Assembly (NCBI RefSeq): GCF_002831585.1
Contig: NZ_CP025113.1
Location: 4,169,001-4,233,000 of the forward strand
Origin: Bradyrhizobium sp. SK17
Lineage (GTDB): Bacteria > Pseudomonadota > Alphaproteobacteria > Rhizobiales > Xanthobacteraceae
Direction of reading: 5' to 3'
Length of the DNA: 64,000 bases
Each line of letters begins with the position of its first letter. Position 1 is the first letter of the stretch. A program made the position numbers and the translations under genes. Under the pieces are notes generated by a model, which saw only the letters and a list, made by a program, of their open reading frames with translations, made no database searches and had not been told where the DNA came from. Shown piece by piece: positions 36,377 through 45,568 of the stretch.

Positions 36377-37144
36377 TCACAGCGTCGAGCGCGCAAAGCT
36401 CTCGATGTAGTCGATCAGGCTGTCGGACGCCGCCCCCGCAGCGTCGACGCGCCGCTCGGCGATGGCCTCGGCGACGTCGGCATGCAGCCGCGCCGCGAGC
36501 GGCAGGTCGGCGGCTTCCTTGTAATGCTGGTACCAGAACCGGCGCGACAGGCCGTGCATCAGGCCCATGGCGCGGGAGGCGAACTCGTTGCGTGACGCCG
36601 CGGAGACCAGCGTATTGAACTGGTGGTCCAGCCGCATGAACAGGAGATCGTCGGATTTCTCCGCCGCGCGCCGCATGCCGGTGGCGATCTCGGCGAACTG
36701 GGCGCGCTGCTCGCTGGTGGCGCGCTCGGCCGCGCCGCGTGCCATCAGCCGTTCCAGCTCGCGCCGCACTTCGAGCAGGCGAAGCTGCGCGCGCAGGTCG
36801 ATCTCCGACACCAGCACGCCGCGGCGGGCGAGGATGTTGACCAGGCCATCGCGCGACAGGCGCTGCAAGGCCTCACGGATCGGAGTGCGGCCGATGTCGA
36901 GCCGCTTGGCGAGCACCAGCTCGGAGAGCGCGGTGCCGGGCGGCAGTTGCAGCGTCACGATCAGCTCTTCCAGCTCGGCATAGGCACGATCGGTCAGCGT
37001 GACGTCGCTTTGCGGGAGCCGGGCTTGCGCCGCAGCGCGTGACTTGTCACCGGTAGCCGACGATGACCGCGCCGGCCGGCGACTACCTGCTGCGCGCGCG
37101 CGCGCCGTGCTGGATCGTTTGTTCGAATCTGCCATCGAGATCAT
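36377..37144 (-). CDS. GntR-family regulator (FCD type)
   Basis: 255-aa regulator with a disordered Ser/Arg-rich N-terminal extension (about 1-45), a winged HTH (about 48-110, VLAKRLDIGRTPIREALQRL) and an FCD ligand domain (FMRLDHQFNTLVSAASRNEF; HADVAEAIAERR). It lies 98 bp downstream of an MFS transporter gene on the same strand and probably controls it. Start uncertain (37144 or 37135; neither has a clear ribosome binding site). Confidence 0.85.
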   Translation of the reverse strand: MISMADSNKRSSTARARAAGSRRPARSSSATGDKSRAAAQARLPQSDVTLTDRAYAELEELIVTLQLPPGTALSELVLAKRLDIGRTPIREALQRLSRDGLVNILARRGVLVSEIDLRAQLRLLEVRRELERLMARGAAERATSEQRAQFAEIATGMRRAAEKSDDLLFMRLDHQFNTLVSAASRNEFASRAMGLMHGLSRRFWYQHYKEAADLPLAARLHADVAEAIAERRVDAAGAASDSLIDYIESFARSTL

Positions 37145-37242
37145 GAGTGCTACGATCCAGCAGATATCTCACACGCCTGACGGCACTGACAAGGCCGCTC
37201 GGTCCGCGGCGCACCGATTCGGTGCGCAGCGAGCAGCACCCG

Positions 37243-38655
37243 TCAGTGCGAGATGCTTTCCAGCGTCCGGCCGCGGGTTTCCTCGCCAAGCAGCAGCACA
37301 GCGAGGGCCGCGATCACGAATGCGCCGGCACCGAGCGCGAAAACGCCACTTTGTCCCGCCGCCGGGAGAATCACGCCGATCACGTAGGGGCCGATCAGCG
37401 AACCGATTCGGCCGACCGCGGACGCAAAACCCGTTCCGGTGGCACGGACATGGGTCGGGTACAGTTCAGGCGTGTAGGCGTAGAGCGCCGACCACATCCC
37501 GAACAGGAAGAACTGCATGCACAGGCCGGCGATGATGAGTTGGGTCTGGTCCGCCGCCGAGCCGTAGAAGTGGCAGGCGATCGCGCCGCACAGCAGGTTC
37601 ATCACCAGCGTCGCCTTTCGTCCCCAGGATTCCACGAGCCAGGCCGAAACCAGGAAGCCGGGGATGCCCGCGAGCGAGATCATGATGGTGTAGAACACCG
37701 ATTTGGTGATCGGGAATCCCTTGGCCTGGAGCAGTGCTCCGAGCCACGTGGTCAGGCCGTAGAAGCCGAGCAGGGCAAAGAACCACAAGGTCCACAGCAT
37801 CGTGGTCCGCTTGGCGTAGATGCCTGAAAACAGCGTCCTCAGGCCGGTGACCTCGGGCGCGGGCGCGGCCGCCTGGCGCACGACCGGCGGCAGTTCCCCG
37901 CCGCCGAGACGGTCGCGGACCTTGCTCTCGATGTCGCGTACCGTCGACTCGGCCCGGTCCGAATGGCCGTGCGACGCGAGCCAGCGCGGCGATTCCGGAA
38001 CGTAGCGGCGCACCACGAGCACGAAGACGGCCGGGATCGCCTGAAGGATGAAGACCCAGCGCCAGTCGGCGACTTGCAGCACGAAATAGGTCAACAGGCC
38101 CGAGGCGATGAAGCCGAGCGGCCAGAACCCCTCGAGGAACGCGATATAGCGGCCGCGGTTGCGGGCCGGCATGATTTCCGAGACCATCGATTGCGCGACC
38201 GGAAACTCCATGCCCATTCCGAAGCCGAGCAGCAGGCGGGAGGCGCCGAGCGCGGTCGCCGTCGTGGAGAGGCCGCAGCACAGGCTGCCCAATCCCCAGA
38301 AGATCATGCTGACCTGGAAGACGCGGGCGCGGCCGAAGCGGTCGGCCAGCATGCCGGCGGAAGCGGCGCCGGCGAACATGCCGAGGAAGCTCATGCTGGA
38401 CAACAGGCCTGCTTCCGCGGTCGAGAGGCCAAAGGTCTGACGGATCGAGCCGAGCACGAAGGTCAGCGCGGCGAGGTCCATGCTGTCGAAGAACCACGCC
38501 GTCGCGATGATCCCGAAGATCCAGCGCTGATAGGAGGTCAGCGGCAGGCGTTCGAGCCGTGCCGCGATATCGGCGACCTGCTGCGCCTGCGCGGTTCGCG
38601 CGACGGCGGCCGGAGCCCGGCTACCAGCTGCTGCGGTGACGTCGGAAACGGTCAT
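37243..38655 (-). CDS. MFS transporter, sugar/aromatic-acid porter type
   Basis: 470-aa transporter with 12 membrane segments and sugar-porter-like signatures: ADRFGRARVF after TM2, PESPRWLASHG before the central loop and PELYPTHVRATGTGFASAVG after TM10. Such proteins move organic acids or aromatic acids with protons. ATG 38655 follows GGGGAGGAC. A GC hairpin (GCGCACCG / CGGTGCGC, 37209-37227) follows the gene. Regulation by the adjacent GntR gene is likely. Confidence 0.9.
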   Translation of the reverse strand: MTVSDVTAAAGSRAPAAVARTAQAQQVADIAARLERLPLTSYQRWIFGIIATAWFFDSMDLAALTFVLGSIRQTFGLSTAEAGLLSSMSFLGMFAGAASAGMLADRFGRARVFQVSMIFWGLGSLCCGLSTTATALGASRLLLGFGMGMEFPVAQSMVSEIMPARNRGRYIAFLEGFWPLGFIASGLLTYFVLQVADWRWVFILQAIPAVFVLVVRRYVPESPRWLASHGHSDRAESTVRDIESKVRDRLGGGELPPVVRQAAAPAPEVTGLRTLFSGIYAKRTTMLWTLWFFALLGFYGLTTWLGALLQAKGFPITKSVFYTIMISLAGIPGFLVSAWLVESWGRKATLVMNLLCGAIACHFYGSAADQTQLIIAGLCMQFFLFGMWSALYAYTPELYPTHVRATGTGFASAVGRIGSLIGPYVIGVILPAAGQSGVFALGAGAFVIAALAVLLLGEETRGRTLESISH

Positions 38656-39029
38656 GCTGTCCTCCCCAGGTGGACGTTGGCGGGCTCTTGGCGGCCCTTT
38701 CGTAAGATGTCACATAGATGGCAGTGATATGTCAATTGGTTGTCAGGTGTGGGAAGGTAGCTGGCGGCGGGAATTGGACTTTGCCGGCAGGGGCAAATCG
38801 ACGCGCGGCGCGCGCCGGCCGTCATCCGAGCCGGTCTCGATCAGGCCGCACGATGGCGCTGCGGACCGCCATCCAAGCAGCATCGAAATCCGGTTAACGG
38901 CATTGGAGAAATCGGGGCTTATCGGATAAGCCGGCTTTAAGGCGGAACCGACTAGATCTGCTCGGGCTGCAACGTGCTCGATGCCTGGAGGGCCTCGCAT
39001 GTTGCGTCCGGAGGAGGCGCTTACCCGAC
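38656..39029. other. Intergenic region, no gene seen
   Basis: 374-bp gap between the divergent MFS and hypothetical genes. It contains an imperfect inverted repeat TCACATA-N10-TATGTCA (38711-38734), a possible GntR site for the MFS gene, and an almost perfect palindrome GGCTTATC-G-GATAAGCC (38916-38932). No ORF with a convincing ribosome binding site. Confidence 0.5.
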
Positions 39030-39437
39030 ATGTCAGCTCAGATGGATCTGGATTTCGCAACCGATGATCGTGCCCGGGCGCAGATCGGCGCGGCGGTGGG
39101 CTATCTGCTCAGGGACGCGACCGGCGTCGCGCGTGAGCATGCCGTCGAGACGATCGTCGAGATGGTGCGCGAGATCGCAAGCCGGCCGCACGCGGTCGAA
39201 TCGGTCTCGATCCAGCCGCTGATGAGCGGCGTCGCCTATCGCGACTTCGTCATCGATGCCTACCGACGCGACGTCGATCGCTGGCGCGCGACCATCCGCC
39301 GTGCGAACGGCAAGAAGATCCGGATCGCCTCTCCGCCGTCGGTCCGCGACGAGGCCACGACGACGGCCGATGCGATCACCGCCGAGAAGGCGATCGAGTT
39401 CGCCCGACGGGCGATCGACCTGGGTGAGGTGATCTGA
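39030..39437 (+). CDS. Hypothetical soluble protein
   Basis: 135-aa acidic/basic mixed helical protein (DRARAQIGAAVGYLLRDATG; HAVETIVEMVREIASRP) with no family recognised. GGAGGAGG lies 12 bp upstream of ATG 39030; ATG 39042 is possible. Codon use is like the surrounding core genes, so it is probably real. Function unknown. Confidence 0.6.
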   Translation: MSAQMDLDFATDDRARAQIGAAVGYLLRDATGVAREHAVETIVEMVREIASRPHAVESVSIQPLMSGVAYRDFVIDAYRRDVDRWRATIRRANGKKIRIASPPSVRDEATTTADAITAEKAIEFARRAIDLGEVI

Positions 39438-39589
39438 TCCGCCCCGTCTCCGGTTGCCGTCGCCGCGAATCTCCGGACGACGGCCGCTGAGCCTATGCTT
39501 GGGACGCGTGATGTGCTCCGATGCGACCGCTGCGCCGGCTCGGGAGCCGGCCGCGAAATCATCCATCGTACCCGAGCTCGAGAAACGCC

Positions 39590-40422
39590 ATGCCGTCGGA
39601 ACTCCGTTCGCCCCGTCTCGCCGTCCTGATCGACGCCGACAACGCATCCGCAAGAATTGCCGATGGGCTGTTCGAGGAGATCGCCAAGATCGGCGAGGCC
39701 AGCGTGCGCCGCATCTACGGCGACTTCTCCAATCCACGATCCAAGGGCTGGGCCGACGTGCTGTCCAAGCACGCCATCATCCCCAGCAGCAATTCGCCTA
39801 TACGACCGGGAAGAATGCGTCCGACATCACCCTGGTCATCGACGCCATGGACCTGCTGCATAGCGGCCGGTTCGACGGCTTCTGCCTGGTGTCGTCGGAC
39901 AGCGATTTCACCCGGCTTGCCGCCCGCATCCGCGAGCACGGCATCGACGTGTTCGGGTTCGGCGAGCAGAAGACGCCGGAGAGTTTTCGGCAGGCCTGCC
40001 GCAGGTTCGTCTATACCGAGATCTTGCGCGGCGGCGCTGCGAGCAGTCAGGATACCGCCGCACGTGCCCAGCCGCTGCAACCGCCCGAAGCCGCCACGCC
40101 GATCATCAAGAAGGTGCTCGGCCAGATCGCCAGCGAAGACGGCTGGGTGACGCTTGGCGAAGTCGGACGCCAGATTACCAATGTCGCACCCGACTTCGAT
40201 CAGAGGACCTACGGCTTCCGCACGCTCGGCGAACTGGTGCGCAGGACAAACGCCTTCGAGATCGATCACCCCAAAGGCGGCTCGATGCGGATCCGGATCA
40301 AGCCGGCGGCTGCACCGGCGCCGAGACGGCGAGCGCCAAGGCGGCGCGCCGAACAGAAGCCGTCGGAGGGAACAGCACGCGCTGCGGACCGCTCTGAATC
40401 GCCTCTGGACCTGAACCAATGA
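39590..40422 (+). pseudogene. NYN-domain ribonuclease-like protein with LOTUS/OST-HTH domain, frameshifted
   Basis: The first frame from ATG 39590 gives the NYN (LabA/DUF88, PIN-like) start LAVLIDADNASARIADGLFE, VRRIYGDFS and ADVLSKHAIIP. The second frame continues with FAYTTGKNASDITLVIDAMD, CLVSSDSDFTRLAARIREHG and FGFGEQKTPESFRQAC. An OST-HTH/LOTUS domain follows (PIIKKVLGQIASEDGWVTLG) and then an Arg/Pro-rich tail. The break is at CCCC 39781-39784; one more C restores HAIIPQQQFAYTTG. The acidic residues of the NYN catalytic site are present (DADN, SDSDF). RNA binding or cleavage is the family expectation. It may be a true frameshift or a read error. Confidence 0.85.
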
Positions 40423-40582
40423 TGAATGCCGCTTGCGACCTGCTCGAAGCGGCATTCTCATTTGCTCCGGAATCACAGCCAGTTGCTGCGGAACTGGAAT
40501 GTGCGGGCAAGTCGTCGTGCGGGAACTGGAACGTCTCATTCGCTCCGATGTTGAGATGCGTCGATCAACTCGGAGGAGGAGA

Positions 40583-40978
40583 ATGATGATGAACAAGCGT
40601 TTTGCAGTTTCCCTTGTCGCTGCCGCGTCGCTGCTCGCGTCCGGTTCGGCCTTCGCGCAATCCACGACCGCTGCGGGCGCCGCGAACGGCGCGCGGGCCG
40701 GCGGCGAAATCGCGGGTCCCGTTGGCGAGATCGTCGGTGGCACGGTGGGTGCCGCGGTCGGCGCCGGCCTCGAGATTCCGAACGCGGTGATCACCTCGAT
40801 TCCACGCGACGAGCCGTCGGTGGTGGTGCGCGAACGCGTCGTGGTCGGCGAGCCGCTGCCCGACACCGTGGTGCTGCGTCCGGTGCCGCGCTACACTGAA
40901 TATCGCTACGCGGTCGTCAATGATCGCCGCGTGATCGTCGACGCGCGCACCCACCGGATCGTCAAGATCATCGACTGA
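40583..40978 (+). CDS. DUF1236-domain exported protein
   Basis: 131-aa protein with a signal peptide (KRFAVSLVAAASLLASGSAFAQ), a Gly/Ala-rich linker, and the C-terminal DUF1236 pattern (DTVVLRPVPRYTEYRYAVVN followed by RRVIVDARTHRIVKIID). The start is one of three consecutive ATG codons (40583, 40586, 40589) behind GGAGGAGG; the last fits best by spacing. It probably acts in the periplasm. Function unknown; the family is common in Bradyrhizobium. Confidence 0.85.
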   Translation: MMMNKRFAVSLVAAASLLASGSAFAQSTTAAGAANGARAGGEIAGPVGEIVGGTVGAAVGAGLEIPNAVITSIPRDEPSVVVRERVVVGEPLPDTVVLRPVPRYTEYRYAVVNDRRVIVDARTHRIVKIID

Positions 40979-41172
40979 TCGTGCGGCATTCCAGATCGTT
41001 GACATCCTCGCGGGCACATCGCCCGCGGGGCTTTGCTTGATCCCATGAATACCGCATGGCACGGGCCCGCTTTTTTCATGAAGCGGCCCGTTGGCCTGAC
41101 CGCCCGATCCCCTAGACTGCACCGCAACAAGCGGACGCAACGCGTGTTCGCGTGAAAGCAGGGGACGGAAAC

Positions 41173-42232
41173 ATGGGCCGCAAGATCGCGATCGTCGGAG
41201 CTGGAGCTGTCGGCGGCTACGCCGGGGCGCATATGGTGCAGGCGGGTGAAGACGTCACCTTCATCGATCCGTGGCCCGAGCATGTCGCGCACATGCGCAA
41301 GCACGGACTGCGCGTCACCCACGCGATGGATGTCGCCGAGTTCTCGGTCCCGGTCCGCGCGCTGCACGTCACCGACGCGCAGCAACTCGCCAAGGAGAAA
41401 CCGGTCGACATCGCCTTCGTCTGCATGAAATCCTACGACACCGCCTGGGCCGCCATGCTGATCCGGCAATATCTGGCCGCGGACGGTTACGTCGTGTCGT
41501 TGCAGAACTGCATGAACGAGGAGACCATCGCCGGCGTCGTCGGCTGGGGCAAGACGCTCGGCTGCATCGCGAGCAGCATCACCGTCAATCTGCCGGAGCC
41601 GGGCCACATCCACCGCGGTGCCGGCAAGGGCGGGGCGGCGCACCGTGTTTCGCGCCGGCGAGGTGCATGGCCGCATCACGTCACGGGCGGAGGAGGTGTG
41701 CCGGTTGGTCGGCCATTCCGATAGCGCCAAGGTCACTTCCAATCTCTGGGGCGAGCGCTGGTCCAAGCTGGTCGCCAATGTGATGGGCAACGGGCTGTCG
41801 GCGTGCACCGGCCTGCCGGGCAGCGAGGTGCTGCAAAGCGAGCCGCTGCGCCGCTTCTCGACCCGGCTCGGCAGCGAGGCGATCCGCGTCGGCCAGGCGC
41901 AGGGCTATCAGCTCGAGGAGATCCTGCACCTGCTGCCCGAGACCATCGCCCGTGCCGGCGAGGGCGACGAAACCGCGATCCGCGCCTGCGACGAGCAGCG
42001 CTTCAAGGACAGTAAGCGCACCTCGTCGGCGCAGCGCCCCTCGATGGGCCAGGACATGCAGAAGGGCCGCCGCACCGAGATCGAATTCCTCAACGGCTTC
42101 GTGGTCCGCGAGGGCGAGAAGCTGGGCCTTGCCTGCAACGCCAACGCCGCACTGACCGACATCGTCAAGCGCGTCGAGCGCGGCGAGCTGAAGCCGGACC
42201 CACGGCATATCACCGAACTGCGGATGAATTGA
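41173..42232 (+). pseudogene. Ketopantoate reductase-like oxidoreductase (ApbA/PanE family), frameshifted
   Basis: The first frame from ATG 41173 has the Rossmann motif IAIVGAGAVGGYAGAHM and VDIAFVCMKSYDTAWAAMLI, continuing to about 41630. The second frame gives TVFRAGEVHGRITSRAEEV, WSKLVANVMGNGLSACTG and a C-terminal helical domain to 42232. The break is near GGGG 41632-41635, where one base too many shifts the frame. The intact product would be about 352 aa. Besides ketopantoate reductase, this family includes the PanE2 oxalyl-CoA reductase of Methylobacterium, so a role near oxalate/glyoxylate is conceivable. The second half lacks its own start. Confidence 0.82.
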
Positions 42233-42240
42233 GTGCTCGT

Positions 42241-42326
42241 CGTCATTGCGAGGAGCGTAGCGACGAAGCAATCCATCTCTCCACATGTGCGGAAAGATGG
42301 ATTGCTTCGCTCCGCTCGCAATGACG
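42241..42326. repeat. Intergenic palindromic repeat, CGTCATTGCGAG type
   Basis: Near-perfect inverted repeat: CGTCATTGCGAGGAGCGTAG at the left and CTCGCAATGACG at the right, with GCAATCCATC and GATGGATTGC inside. It lies directly behind the ketopantoate-reductase-like gene, between convergent stops. Typical Bradyrhizobiaceae non-coding repeat. Confidence 0.75.
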
Positions 42327-42343
42327 GTACTTAGGCAGTTTTC

Positions 42344-42946
42344 CTACAGCAGCTGCCGCACTCCCATCCCATGCATGAAGCGCTCGCGGATCTGCACGGG
42401 GTCGCGCCTCGTCGTGCCGGTGCCCGGCTTGTCGTCGATGCGGACGCCGATCAGCGTGGGGCCGGGAGCCGATTTCGACTGCTCGATCAATCGGTCGAAA
42501 TCGTCCTCATCGGCGGCCCAGGAACTGTTGGCGAGGCCGCTGGCGAGTGCGATTGCGACGATATCGGTATGGCTCGCCGCCGGGGTCGGCTGGCTGCCGG
42601 TGATCTGGTAGATGCCGTTGTCCATCACCACCATGGTGAGGTTGTTCGGCGCCAGCGTCGCGATGGTCGAGAGGCAGCCGAGCTGCATCAGCAGCGAGCC
42701 GTCGCCTTCCAGCGCGAACACCCGTCGCTTCGGTTGCGCCAGCGCAACGCCGAGCGCGATCGGAAACGCAAGTCCCATGCTGCCCAGCATGTAGAAATTC
42801 TCAGGCCGGTGGCCGGCGGCCCAAAGATCAAAGTTGGTGTTGCCGATGCCGCCGATCACGGCCTCGTCCTTTAGCTTTGTGACGAGGCGCTGCGTCAGAT
42901 CGAAGCGGTTCATCACCTTGGTGTTGCGCGCGGGCGTGCTGGTCAT
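42344..42946 (-). CDS. TPP-dependent decarboxylase, beta-type (TPP-binding) subunit
   Basis: 200-aa subunit of a split thiamine-diphosphate decarboxylase, of the sulfopyruvate/phosphonopyruvate decarboxylase type. The TPP/Mg motif is ALEGDGSLLMQLGCLSTIA with the downstream NG in VVMDNGIYQITG. It starts 8 bp after the stop of the partner subunit; ATG 42946 is preferred, and GTG 42958 (overlapping the stop) is possible. The substrate is a 2-oxo acid, not defined by sequence. Confidence 0.85.
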   Translation of the reverse strand: MTSTPARNTKVMNRFDLTQRLVTKLKDEAVIGGIGNTNFDLWAAGHRPENFYMLGSMGLAFPIALGVALAQPKRRVFALEGDGSLLMQLGCLSTIATLAPNNLTMVVMDNGIYQITGSQPTPAASHTDIVAIALASGLANSSWAADEDDFDRLIEQSKSAPGPTLIGVRIDDKPGTGTTRRDPVQIRERFMHGMGVRQLL

Positions 42947-42954
42947 GGCTGATC

Positions 42955-43506
42955 TCACTTGTCGAAGGTCTTGCCGCCGGTCAACAGCGGCGAGAGGATC
43001 AGCGCCACCGGCGCCTGGGTGGTGATCGCCTGCTTGATCGAACGGTCGGCGATGAATTCGAGCTCGTCGAGCCGGGTGACGGTGTGGTGCTCCATCGCCA
43101 GCGAATCCAGCACCGGGCGCATGGTGCGGCAGACCAGCGCCTGGCCGTAATTGAACTCACCGAGCGTGCCGCGCTCGGAGACGAACATGATCAGCGGGAT
43201 CTGGTAGGGTACTGCGAGCGAGGCCAGCACGTTGGCGAGCGTGGCAAAGCCCGAGGTCTGCATCAGCACCGCGCCGCGCGTGCCGGCCATCCAGGCGCCG
43301 GAGACGATGCCGACGGCCTCTTCCTCGCGTGCGGTCGGAAATGTCGTGAAATACGGGTCGGCGTCCAGGTTCTTGATCAGGGTGGTCAGCACCCGGTCGG
43401 GCACATAGGGCACCAGCCTGATCTCGTTCCGCTTCAGCGTCTGCAGCACGATGTCGTGCCAGGTCGTCCCCGATGTCTGGGACGAGGCTTGTTCCGCGGC
43501 CGCCAT
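42955..43506 (-). CDS. TPP-dependent decarboxylase, alpha-type (pyrimidine-binding) subunit
   Basis: 183-aa partner subunit carrying the catalytic Glu in PTAREEEAVGIVSGAWMAG and the cofactor-facing segment LMQTSGFATLANVLASL. ATG 43506 follows CAGGGAGAACAGG. Together with the following 200-aa subunit it equals one sulfopyruvate-decarboxylase (ComDE)-like enzyme. It is divergent from a tripartite-transporter binding protein and linked catabolic genes, which suggests degradation of a C3-C4 oxo acid. Confidence 0.85.
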   Translation of the reverse strand: MAAAEQASSQTSGTTWHDIVLQTLKRNEIRLVPYVPDRVLTTLIKNLDADPYFTTFPTAREEEAVGIVSGAWMAGTRGAVLMQTSGFATLANVLASLAVPYQIPLIMFVSERGTLGEFNYGQALVCRTMRPVLDSLAMEHHTVTRLDELEFIADRSIKQAITTQAPVALILSPLLTGGKTFDK

Positions 43507-43687
43507 CCTGTTCTCCCTGCTCGCGCGACGCTGATGTTCGCTTTCGGCTCGAAACTTGACGCTGACCATGTGATTGTCAACATGCCGTGGTCGCAACGCG
43601 ATCTGCGGAATTCAGCCATCGCGACGCCAGACCGGCGTGCGATAAAAACGGCAAAGGAACGGAACGATCAAGGGACGGGAGGCGTCG

Positions 43688-44653
43688 ATGGCCGGATGGG
43701 CCTGGCGGACCGCCATTGCAGCAGCGGCCATGCTTGCGGCCGGCTTCGCGTCGGCTCAGCCGTATCCGGCCAAGGCCGTTCATATCCTCGTTCCCTATCC
43801 ACCCGGCGGCGGCGTCGACGTGCTGACACGCACGTTGGCCGAAACCGTGTCGAAATCCTGGACGCAATCGATCGTGGTCGAGAACCGGCCCGGCGCCGGC
43901 GGGGTCATCGCCTCGCAGGCGATCGCGACCTCGGCGCCCGACGGCTACAATCTGATCATGGTGGCGAGCGGCCACGCCACCAATCCGTTCCTCTATCCGA
44001 AGCTGCCCTACGACACGTTCAAGGATTTCTCGCCGATCTCGCTGTTGGCATCGTCGCCGAACGTGCTGCTGGTCCGCGCGGACTCCCCGTTCAAGTCGGT
44101 CGGCGACGTCATCGCGGCGGCGAAGGCCAAGCCGGGCAGCCTGTCGTTCGCCCATGCCGGCAACGGCACCTCGACCCATCTGGCCGGCGAGTTGCTCAAT
44201 AGTCTCGCGAAGATCGATCTCAGGGCGATCCCCTACAAAGGCGGCGCGCCGGCGATCAACGACCTGCTCGGCGGGCAGATTCCGATGTCGTTCAACAACG
44301 GACCGGAATCGGTCGGGCAGTTGCAGGCCGGCACGGTCCGCGCGCTGGCGGTGACGACGGCGTCGCGCGCGCCGCTCCTGCCTGACGTGCCGAGCATGTC
44401 GGAGACCGTGCCGGGTTACGACACCGAGGTGTGGTGGGGCCTGCTCGGACCCGGCAACATGCCACCCGATCTGGTGGCGAAGATCTCGCGCGATTTCGTC
44501 GCGGCGGTGAATACCGATGATGTGAAGGAGCGGCTCGGCAAGCTCGGTGCGATCTCGATCGGCTCGACGCCCGACCAGTTCGCGGCCAAGATCAAGGCCG
44601 ACTACGACAAATGGGGGCCGATCATCAAGGCCGCCGGCATGAAGGCGGAATAG
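43688..44653 (+). CDS. Tripartite tricarboxylate transporter (TTT/Bug) substrate-binding protein
   Basis: 321-aa periplasmic binding protein. It has a signal peptide (WAWRTAIAAAAMLAAGFASA) and the Bug-family start AVHILVPYPPGGGVDVLTRT, with NRPGAGGVIASQAIATSAPD and DLLGGQIPMSFNN. These proteins bind carboxylates or other small organic molecules for TctAB permeases, which are not in the window. First gene of an operon with an amidohydrolase (3-bp gap) and a D-hydroxyacid dehydrogenase. Confidence 0.9.
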   Translation: MAGWAWRTAIAAAAMLAAGFASAQPYPAKAVHILVPYPPGGGVDVLTRTLAETVSKSWTQSIVVENRPGAGGVIASQAIATSAPDGYNLIMVASGHATNPFLYPKLPYDTFKDFSPISLLASSPNVLLVRADSPFKSVGDVIAAAKAKPGSLSFAHAGNGTSTHLAGELLNSLAKIDLRAIPYKGGAPAINDLLGGQIPMSFNNGPESVGQLQAGTVRALAVTTASRAPLLPDVPSMSETVPGYDTEVWWGLLGPGNMPPDLVAKISRDFVAAVNTDDVKERLGKLGAISIGSTPDQFAAKIKADYDKWGPIIKAAGMKAE

Positions 44654-44656
44654 CAG

Positions 44657-45553
44657 ATGGCCGCGTCAGAGATCCCTGCCTGCCTGCCGCCGCGTCCGGT
44701 GACGCCGCCGCGCGAGAAGCTGCCGGTGAAAGCCTGCGACACCCATGCGCATGTGTTCGGGCCGGCCGACCGCTTCCCCTATGCCGGCGATCGCAGCTAC
44801 ACGCCGCCTGACGCGCCGCTTGCGAGCTATCTCGGCATGCTCGACGCGCTCGGCTTTGCCCGTGGTGTGCTGGTGCAGGGCAGCGCGCATGGCCGCGACA
44901 ATTCGGCGATGCTGGATGCCTTGCAGCGCGAGCCTGCGCGGCTGCGCGGCGTCGCGGTGGCCGATGCTGACGTCGCGGCGGGCACGTTGCGGCAATGGCA
45001 CGTGCTTGGCATACGCGCATTGCGCTTCAACCACTTCTTCCGCGGCGGCCAGTTGCACTATCGCGGCGGCATTCCGCTCGGCGTTGCCGAGACCCATGCG
45101 CCGGTGATGGCCGAGCTCGGCTGGCACCTGCAACTCTGGATCGACGTCAAGGACTTGCCCGACACGATCCCGGTGCTGAAGGCATTGGGCCTGCCGGTCG
45201 TGGTCGATTACATGGGCCGCACCGATGCGCGCGCCGGCGTCGACACCGCGGGCTTTCAGAGTCTGCTGCGCGCGGTCGGTGAGGGCTGGTGTTGGGCCAA
45301 GCTCTCGGGTGCGCATCGCCTCAGCCTTCAGGCGCCCGACTATCCCGACGCGCGGCCGTTCCATGAGGCACTGGTGTCGGCGAACCCCGAAAGGCTGGTG
45401 TGGGGCGGCGACTGGCCGCATCCGCGGGTCGAGGGCGAAATGCCCGATGCTGGCCATCTGCTCGACTTGTTTCACGAATGGACGCCGGATGCCGCGACCC
45501 GTCACCGCATCCTCGTCGACAATCCCGCAAGACTCTATGGCTTCCCAAACTGA
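44657..45553 (+). CDS. Amidohydrolase-family lactonase/hydrolase (LigI-like)
   Basis: 298-aa TIM-barrel hydrolase of the amidohydrolase_2 group. The metal/substrate motif is CDTHAHVFGPADRFPY (H-x-H), and the catalytic Asp is in VWGGDWPHPRVEG. Close families hydrolyse 2-pyrone-4,6-dicarboxylate or 4-sulfomuconolactone. ATG 44657 lies 3 bp after the upstream stop. In an operon with a binding protein and a hydroxyacid dehydrogenase, so it probably opens a lactone in a small-acid pathway. Confidence 0.85.
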   Translation: MAASEIPACLPPRPVTPPREKLPVKACDTHAHVFGPADRFPYAGDRSYTPPDAPLASYLGMLDALGFARGVLVQGSAHGRDNSAMLDALQREPARLRGVAVADADVAAGTLRQWHVLGIRALRFNHFFRGGQLHYRGGIPLGVAETHAPVMAELGWHLQLWIDVKDLPDTIPVLKALGLPVVVDYMGRTDARAGVDTAGFQSLLRAVGEGWCWAKLSGAHRLSLQAPDYPDARPFHEALVSANPERLVWGGDWPHPRVEGEMPDAGHLLDLFHEWTPDAATRHRILVDNPARLYGFPN

Positions 45554-45568
45554 GAGTTGCTCGAAGAC

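Noticed and set aside
37209..37227. Terminator behind the MFS gene
   Set aside because: Stem GCGCACCG/CGGTGCGC is good, but no T-run follows on the minus strand; kept only as a hairpin.
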